A stretch of 64,000 nt of DNA from Thozetella sp. PMI_491 (Eukaryota; Ascomycota; Sordariomycetes; Chaetosphaeriales; Chaetosphaeriaceae): positions 1 to 64,000 of the forward strand of contig MU270066.1 in assembly GCA_021432635.1 (NCBI GenBank), in the 5' to 3' direction. The first letter of the stretch is position 1. Each line of letters starts with the position of its first letter. The notes under the pieces are model-generated. The model was given only the letters and a program-made list of their open reading frames with translations. It was not told the DNA's origin and searched no databases. This document shows positions 56,500 to 64,000 of the stretch, in pieces. Both the position numbers and the translations under genes were made by a program.

Positions 56500-59400
56500 A
56501 TGTCGCACTTCAACATGCAGGGCGGCAGTGGCTCCGCGGACCAAGAGTCCAACGCTCATCTCCAATCTCTGCTAGCACAACTCCGGCTGCGGTCTGAGAC
56601 GGAGTCGCCCTCTCCCGGCGATGGCGGCCCCGGCGCCCGGCCCGACATGCTCTCGCAGTTCAACTCATACCATAGCAATGGTGGAAACCAGAGCTATCAT
56701 ACTGATTCTCCCAACATCGGAAGCGCCTACGACTCCCCGGCCTTCCCGCCTGCCGCACCCACTCCCCCGAGCTTCGGCCAGCCCCAATACCTACCAAGCC
56801 CGCTCAACCCGATCGGTACGAGCCGCGACGCTCCCGCCAACGACGGGCGCACCGCGAGCCTCCTTAGCCTCCTGAAGAAGACTGGACCGAGCGGACAATA
56901 CGGTACGCAGCAGGATCCGCCCATCAGCATCCCGCACAACCCCATCCCGCATGTCATTCATGCACCAGCGCCTGCAGCACCAGACCCCTCCGGCCTGCTT
57001 GCGGTCCTTATGAAGGGAAGCTTGCACACGGAGGCAAGACAGGAGCCCGAAAGCGCCCCTGCCCCCGCCCCTGCCCCCGCCCCGCCGTCCTCGACCTGGA
57101 ACACCACGTCGCCCTCAAGCGATACGAAACAGTACCTCTTAAACCTCCTCAACCGGCCCAAGCCGAGCCAGGCCGAATCTCTTCCTGAGCCGGAGCAACC
57201 CGCGGTAAAGAGCGAGAAGCATGGAGAGGTTGGCCACCAGAGCTCTAGTGGGCCCATCGAGCCTCATACAATGCCCACGCGGTCCGAGTTTGACTTTGAG
57301 GCCAAGGCGGCAGAAAACCTGGCCCCGAAGCTCGAGGGCAGCCCCCATTCTCAGCACTCACACGCAGGCTCAGCCTCTAAGTCCATCTTCAACTACTCAA
57401 ACCCATTCAATGATTTCCCCGGCTCCTCGCCCATTCACCGCACCCCCAAGTCGTCCACAACGCCTGGGGCTTCGGGCTCGGCCACCGTATCTAGCCAGAC
57501 CGCCGCGACTGTTCAGATCCTCAAGAAGCCAGATTCGGCGCAGTCCCACCACGAGAAGCGAAGCTTGAGCGAGCGTGGATCGGTTGACACGCCGGAGCAC
57601 ACCCGCCGCAAGCTAGAGCACATCGCCTCCCCTCTTTCGCACCACAGTGCCAACCAGACCCCCCGCTTCGACGAGCCTGAGAAGGACAAGGAATCGGTGG
57701 CGGAGGCGATGGGCGAGCTCGCCCAGACCGCTCATCGCGAGGCGAACGAGGCGCTTGCTCGTGCCGAGGCTGAGGAGGCACAAGCCCAAGAGGAGATTGC
57801 CAGAAACCTCGACGACATGCTGCACGCCAAGAACGACCAAGAGTTCGGACGTTCCGCCCACGCAGCTGCGCAGGCCATTCAGCATGAACTCGAGAAGGAG
57901 GAGAATATGGGCCTCCTTGAGAGCACTCTGGACCCCGAGGTGGCCAAAGCAGTCCACGAAATTGTCGACGAGGCTGCACAGCAGGCTCCGGTTGCCGACA
58001 GCTGGGAGAGCGCCGAGGCGGACGAGATCATTGTCATCGAAGAGACTACGAATCCAGTCAAGGTCTATAACCTGCCCATGAAGCCTTGGATCGTCATCCT
58101 CCTCCGGGATGTCGACGAGGCCCGCGCTGTGTTCCGGCCAGAGTCCATTCTCGACATAGCACGTCTCAAGAAGGACTTCGACCAGAACGATCGCAACTTG
58201 GTGTCTGCATCCGAGTCGTACATCGCTTACGGCATGTCCAAGGCCGGCGGGTTCCGCGTACTCCGCCAGGACGATGGAAAAGACGCCAAACTGTTCACCG
58301 ATACTAAGGACCGCATCTTCAACCTGTCCATTTCCACTGTCCCATCCGGTGAGCACCCCAACGAGGCTATTATCGGCACAGGTGTCAACGGTACCGTCTA
58401 CTGGGTCCAGCTCCGGGAGGGCGATCGTGACCACCTAGACGACGCTCATCCAGAGCAGTACGGCTTCGCGCTGCCGCCGCTGTCCACCCACGAGGGCGAT
58501 GCACCGGGCGGCGTCCTCAAGACCCGCGCCCGGCCGTCCTCCATGCACCCCGAGTTCTTCGCCGTCGGCCGCGGAAAGTCGATCAACATCGTCTGGCCCT
58601 CGTTTATCTTTGAGAACAAGCTCTTCAAGGCAGGCCATGATCGTGTCGTCGACACCGAGACCCTGCTGAAGAAGTCGTCGCTCAAGATCAACACTGGCAA
58701 GGCCGGGAAGGACTTTACCTTTAGCCAGGACGACACCACTCTTGTCTCTCTCGATAAGTCCGGCCGTGTTAAGTTCTGGGACGTCCGCGACCTGACGGCG
58801 GGGCCCGACCAGCCGTCCAAGGAGCTGAAAGATGCCCTGCTGACGTTTACGACTACGCCCGACGGAGAGAAGGCCTGGCCGACCTCTGTGCTGCTGCTGG
58901 ATAAGTTCCGGCCGTACCAGAAACGCACTGCGCTTCGCTACATGATCGTCGGCATGAAGCAGAACCATACTCTGCAGCTGTGGGATCTTGCGCTGGGCAA
59001 AGCCGTGCAGGAGATCAACTTCCCGCACAACAAGGAGTCGGATGCCGTGTGCAGCGTTATGTACCACGCTCCTTCCAGCATGATTGTGGTGGGCCACCCG
59101 ACCCGCAACTCGATCTACTTCTTGCATCTCTCGGCGCCTAAGTACACGCTGAAGAGCATGTCTCAGGTGGACTACATAACTCGCCTTGCTGCCCTGGATT
59201 CTATCCCCCAGCCGGAGTCTACTGCCGTCATTAGTGGTATTCGGGAGTACTCTTTCGCGAATAAAGGAACCCTACGGAGCCTCAGCATCTTGGAGAACCC
59301 AGCCATGACGGCGGATGGCGAGGGTGACGAACCTACGCTCTTTGAGCTATTCGCGGTGCACTCTAAGGGCGTCACCTGCATCTCTGTTAAGCAGGCCGAG

Positions 59401-61355
59401 CTAGGGTGGTCCGCTGATAATAAGGTGATGAACCCTGTGGATGCCGTTGAGGTTGGCTACGCCACGACCAATAAGCTTCCCTCGGCCCCGTCCCCGTACA
59501 GCACTGCCAGTGCCGCAGGATCTGCCCTCGGAGGCAGCACGGCGGGAGGCGGCATGGCAGATGGCGGTGTTCCTCAGATCCGCATCGCAACCCGCACCGC
59601 TAAAGACGCACTTCATAAGTCGGCTTCCTCCCAGGGCGAGGACGCCAAGAAGGCCCAGGACGCCGCGGCGGTGTCCAAGCAAGCAGACCGCAAGGACGAC
59701 GAGACGCCGACCCACCCGCCTGAGAAGCCGGAGAAGAAGAATCGTAGGAAGAAGGGTTCTGCGGCTCAATCCAGCGCGGCGGCGGCAGCGGCTTCTGAGA
59801 TACCTACTGCAACTACGAACGGTGCCGCGGATCTCGCTGATCTCAGCCGATCTTCATCCCAGAACAAGCCTGCCGGCAAAGGTGTCAACCGTTCTGGCGA
59901 TCCGTCTGCTCACGTTCCTAACTCACTCGACTCCGCTCACGACGCTAACTTGGAGGCTATCATGGCGAACATGGAGAGCCGCATCGTTACCAACATTGCG
60001 GGCCGCTTCGACTCGGTTCTGCAGGGCATTGTCGGCCAGCTGACCGAGCTGCAGAACCGACGAGACAGCGACTTCATGAACTCGCAGGCCGGGCTCTTGA
60101 ACATGGTAGCTGACGTTCTTAACAAGAATACTGAGTCGGTTCTGAAAGGAATCATCGTGCAGCAGTTCCAAGCCACGACCCCCGATCTGGTCAAGTCACT
60201 TGATCGATCAGTATCCGATCACCTTGGAAACAAGGTGAACCAGTCCGTCCAGAAGGAGCTGCAGAAGGGCCTGCCCAACGCCATCTCTCAGGGCCTGCAG
60301 AAGTCTGACCTGGTGCGAGGTGTTTCTGACAAGGTCGCTCACAACCTTGGCAACCATGTCGAGTCTCAGCTCGCCCAGGCCGTCAATAATTACCTGCCCG
60401 TCTTCACCAACAAGGCCGTCCAGGCGATCCAGCAGGTCGGCGAGGACGTCGGCCACCAGATCGGCGAGGGTAACCGCCGGGTCGAGCAGTACCGCCGCGA
60501 GCAGGATTCCAAGATCGACAAGCTGATCGCGCAGACCAGCGACCTCGCGAGTCTCGTTTCGACCGTGGCTAACACACAGTCTCAGCTACAGTCCGATCTG
60601 GCGGTGCTCAAGCAGCAACTCCTTCAGGATCGTAGCCGGGAGCGGGCCCACGCCTCCCCGCAAGCCAGCCGTAGCCAAGCAGCCGTCTCTCAGGCGAGCC
60701 CCGCCTCTCACAACGCACCCAGCGTCCCAACCTCCCGGGAGCTTGTTGGCTACGGCCATCCTCAGGAGAGTCGAGTGCTGTACGACCCATCCACCCGCGA
60801 GAGTCGCGAGAAGCAGGAGCTTGAAGAGCTAGCAACCTCCATCGAGAGCCTGATGCAGGCCCAGAAGTTTGACGAGGCGATGCTTCGCTGGCTCCAGAGC
60901 GAGGACCAGGCCGAGGAAATCTATAACCGAGTCATTGCCAAGTACAATCCGGCCTTCGTTGCTGAACTCCAGCCGCTGCTGCTCCTCTCGGTTGGCGCCA
61001 CCGTGTCGATGGACCTCGATTCCTCGCAAGTCGCCCAGAAGATGTCGATGGTGGAAATGGTCATCTACAACTTCCACTCCCAGCTTAACAATCTGGTAAG
61101 CACCGCACTCTTTGAAATCTACCACATACTAGTCCCCAAGCTGATAAATATTACGTACAGGACGATCAAGTGCGCGATGTCACGCCCCGGATCATGGGCC
61201 TCCTCAAGACACGTATCGAGCACCTCATCCTCAAGATCAGTCGGTTTGCACCCAACGACTCGAGCCTGCGGGGCCTCACCAACATGGCCACGGTCGCCGG
61301 CCGTATCGTCGACACTGTGGTCAACCGGGGTCCTCGTCGTTCGGATGCCTACTGA
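56500..61355 (+). CDS. EDC4/Ge-1/Pdc1-like mRNA decapping scaffold
   Basis: Two exons, 56500-61095 and 61161-61355, encode 1596 residues; the intron has GTAAGC and TACAG sites. I chose ATG 56500 (MSHFNMQGG), the first ATG in frame. Residues 1-430 are disordered and hold four leucine motifs (LQSLLAQL, ASLLSLLKK, GLLAVLMKG, YLLNLLNRP). A charged helical stretch follows (about 385-470). WD40-like repeats run from about 519 to 1000 (VKVYNLPMKPWIVILLRD, GRVKFWDVRDL, HTLQLWDLALG). A low-complexity linker leads to coiled coil near 1150-1410 (NMESRIVTNIAGRFDSVLQGI). The helical EDC4 C-terminus (QKFDEAMLRWLQSED...) follows at 1440-1596. EDC4 and fission yeast Pdc1 bring Dcp2 and partners together in P-bodies. 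The layout matches well; assignment is by architecture and motif recall. Confidence 0.87.
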
Positions 61356-63293
61356 AGCGGCCGGCATTCGAATGCGTGATTCGTGGCCGCGGGGCCATAC
61401 TGTGGTAGTCTAGGAGACAGGGGACGGAATTGCGATGCGGGAAGAGGGTGGTGGCCACGCTCCGTTTGGTGGCGGCACATTCGCACATTGAGTTCTGGTT
61501 GCTTGATACCCCAGACATTTTCACGAATCATGACTCGTATGGATGAAGCCGAGGGATGGAGTCTGGCGAACGTCTGCATCAAGCGATTTGCTTGAGGTGC
61601 ATGGATCGTCTGCTCCGGCGGGCGCGCTCACCATAATCATTCAGAGGTCTACTTCCACCTCGGCGACGCAGGTGGGCAGCCGGAGACGTATGACGCTTTT
61701 CTCATTTCTTTTTTCACCGTCTCCTGTATGTAGGATTAGGCAAGGCACTGGCGTTCCGAGGGCGGCTTATTAAAATCAGCACGACTTTCTTTGTTGTCCC
61801 CATATTTTATAATGTGCTCGCGCGCCTCGCTTCACCATATTTGTGCTCCATGACTATCACTTTAACTATAAAGTGGCCATTGTTAATGGAAGAAGAGTGA
61901 CAAGTGTTGATCGTGGCTTGGTACAGCCTTGGGCAAATGGCATCGGGGGGGCCTCTTGGCTCTTGCCATAGGCAGATGTCTTGCTTGGAAAAGGTAGTTT
62001 GCTATATAAACCCCTCCGCGCCCCCCCCCAAAAACGAACGCTGCTCTACATCAATTGGAAGGCCAGAAGTTTTGAGCAAGACAAGCGGCCATTCTCAAGC
62101 CTCCTCAAGGCGTCTTAGTTCGAAGAACCAGTATCACGCCACTGATACTGATGTTGACGATACTCGGTGGCTGAAGAGAAAACAGAACTTACTTGCAAGG
62201 GAAAAATACAGATCACGCCTCTGCCCGAAATTTCCTCATCGAGGTTTTAGAAATTGAGTAAAAAAGCAAAAAGAAATGAATCGATTCGAGAATCGAATGT
62301 GAAGTCCAAAGATTGTGATATGGGGCATGTGGGTCATCCTACGGATTCATCTGGTAAAAGGCAAGAGGAATTTTCGTCTAGAACGAACCCACCCCAACTA
62401 AGCAAATTGTGTCCTAAATTTCTTTATATACATTTAACCTGAGACACCTACCGGCCGACCCACTTTACCTTATCGATAATTATCACGACAATGATAGAGG
62501 GGTAAGCCACTGGGGTCTCGCAAGATGCCGACTCGAGAATAGCCTTCTTTTTCTGCTTGAATTGCTCACTCACTGAATGCAGAGGTGGACGGGTAAGCCA
62601 ATGGTAATACCAGAAAAGTGTATAATGTGAGGAGCAGCAAGGTACGGTCGCCATATTGGCCTATTTGTCTACCTGAATCGGCAGTTGTATTGACCCAGTG
62701 AGCATGCATGCATTGTTGTACCACTGCTTTAGCTGCTCTCCGGGGGATTGGGCCGCTACCCCGCCTGGCTACGAGCATTAGACATGGTCCTGGCTCGCTG
62801 ATTCCTGCAGAAAAGAGCTGTCCAGTCCCCTATGTTTCAGGGCCGAAGCATACAATGTCGCTTTTGCCTTAAAGCGGCAGGCTTCTCTGTCAAGTGGCAC
62901 CTTCCTAGTGGCAAGCTCCCGAGTCGACGGCTCTCCTGCGACCCACCCGTTGCTTAAACAATCTTCCGCGGCCCCTCAGTGCCCCTCATGGGCACCACAT
63001 CTCCAGGGCCTTGAGGGGCTTCAAGCTGTTCCGGTCTCGTCCGCTTGCCGACAGAACTTACCGAGAGCGGACTTAGTTCAAAAGCCAATCCCTTTTGCCC
63101 ATCATGCCGTTCCAGTAGGATAATCTCTTTCGAGGCCGACAAAGCTTACACACTGTGCAAGTCCGGCCTGAATTAGCTAGGTCTTTAAAGGTGCTCGCTT
63201 TTACTTCCTCCCGTCCAGCGCCTCTCCTCCCCCGGTTATCCTAAGGCCAAAGGAAGGCACCTCTGCAAGCGTGGGGTGACTTCAACCGCGACA
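61356..63293. other. Intergenic region
   Basis: This spacer is AT-rich between 61790 and 62660 and has no convincing gene. A short inverted repeat CGATTCGAGAATCG lies near 62282. The 3' part should hold the promoter of the partial gene at the window end, with T/C-rich sequence at 63200-63240. Confidence 0.5.
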
Positions 63294-64000
63294 ATGGCGG
63301 ACCCCGGAATGCTCTATGTCACGATGCAGCCCCAGCCGGGGCTCTCGCTTGACCAATTCCACGAGTGGTATAACAACGAGCACGGCCCGACGCGCCTCCG
63401 CCTCCCGCAAATCTTCAGCAACGGACTCCGCTACCGTGCCACCGACGGCCTTGAACCGATCTTCTTGGCCGCCTACGACGTGACGTCCATGTCCCACCTC
63501 GAAACGCCCACATACACCTCGTTGCGCGCGAACCGCTCAGATCGCGAAGCTGGCACCATTGGCCAGGTGGACGTCCGGCGGTACTTCTTCGACCACGTCT
63601 CGACCCTCGCGTCGCCCAACTTTGTCCCCCCCGAGCAGCTGACGGATGACGAGGCGGAAGGGCGCGTCCTCGTGTACGTCGCCGTGACGTTGAAAGACAT
63701 CGCCGGCGCTGAGGAAGCTGTGGCCAAGTGGTACGAGGAGGAGCACATCCCCATGCTGTCCAAGGTCCCGGGCTGGCTACGGACCCGCCGCCTGCGGACG
63801 TCGAAGTTGGACGGTGGGAGGTTGGAGATGGTCTCGCTTCACGAGTACACAAAGGTCAATGGGCTTGGTGGGCCCGAGCATAAGGCGTCCATGGACACCC
63901 CGTGGAGGACCGAGGTGTTCGACAAGTACATCGCCGACAAGGCGCGGAGGACGTACGAGCTCTTCTACGTCTTCGGCCCTGGCCCCAGAGACCTGTCGTC
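63294..64000 (+). CDS. Tandem dimeric alpha/beta-barrel (EthD-like) protein, 3' truncated
   Basis: The frame starts at ATG 63294 and is open to the window end, giving 235 residues so far with no stop. Two ferredoxin-like repeats are visible. The first begins MLYVTMQPQPGLSLDQFHEWYNNEHGPTRL, and the second reads VLVYVAVTL with AVAKWYEEEHIPMLSKVPGW. The WYxxEH motif in each is the hallmark of EthD/DABB barrels, which form small-molecule pockets in mono-oxygenases and cyclases. Codons are strongly C/G-ending as in other real genes here. In fungi such double barrels are sometimes fused to an alpha/beta hydrolase; whether that follows lies outside the window. The specific function is unknown. Confidence 0.8.
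   Translation, partial: MADPGMLYVTMQPQPGLSLDQFHEWYNNEHGPTRLRLPQIFSNGLRYRATDGLEPIFLAAYDVTSMSHLETPTYTSLRANRSDREAGTIGQVDVRRYFFDHVSTLASPNFVPPEQLTDDEAEGRVLVYVAVTLKDIAGAEEAVAKWYEEEHIPMLSKVPGWLRTRRLRTSKLDGGRLEMVSLHEYTKVNGLGGPEHKASMDTPWRTEVFDKYIADKARRTYELFYVFGPGPRDLS

Noticed and set aside
57613-58434. Minus-strand frame of 273 codons inside the EDC4-like gene
   Set aside because: It is a shadow of the helical and WD40 parts of the scaffold, with no motif of its own.

Overview
The window is nuclear DNA of a filamentous ascomycete, most likely a Sordariomycete. Most genes carry one to three short introns (about 50-70 bases, GTAAGT-like donors, CTRAC-like branch sites, YAG acceptors), codons favour C or G at the third position, and the gene set is fungal: a Vnx1-type antiporter, an Nta1-type amidase, a Pdc1/EDC4 decapping scaffold, an RNA-silencing RdRP, a Ysc84/SYLF protein and a GH76 mannanase. 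All gene models were built by reading frames and splice sites by eye.

Layout. 0-8 kb: a short-chain dehydrogenase (+), a Rei1-like zinc-finger protein (-), a SYLF protein (+) and a six-span membrane protein (+). 8-12 kb: an FAD monooxygenase and a secreted GH76 enzyme with a ricin-type lectin tail (both +). 12-29 kb is an accessory zone. It holds a single-span membrane protein (+), an Nta1-like amidase with a long disordered tail (-), a probable diverged relative of the membrane protein (+), about 5 kb without recognised genes that contains a 160-base assembly gap inside poly-G, and a second Nta1-like amidase (+). The amidases share intron positions and point away from each other.

29-46 kb: an RNA-dependent RNA polymerase (-), a methionine-synthase-II-like zinc protein (+), a MYND protein (-), a Vnx1-like cation/H+ antiporter (-) and proteasome ATPase Rpt6 (+). 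46-64 kb: a rhodanese-tyrosine phosphatase (-), 4 kb of low-content sequence, a hotdog thioesterase (+), a small membrane protein (-), the EDC4/Pdc1-like scaffold (+) and the start of a dimeric alpha/beta-barrel protein cut by the window end.

No operon-like pathway links the genes. Themes that recur are RNA turnover and silencing (RdRP, EDC4), protein turnover (Rpt6, and Nta1-like N-degron amidases if they keep the family activity) and ribosome maturation (Rei1-like). The most unusual content is the diverged Nta1 pair with its accompanying membrane-protein pair, and an array of short leucine motifs in the decapping scaffold that look like Edc3-binding motifs. I saw no tRNA, rRNA, CRISPR or intact transposon.
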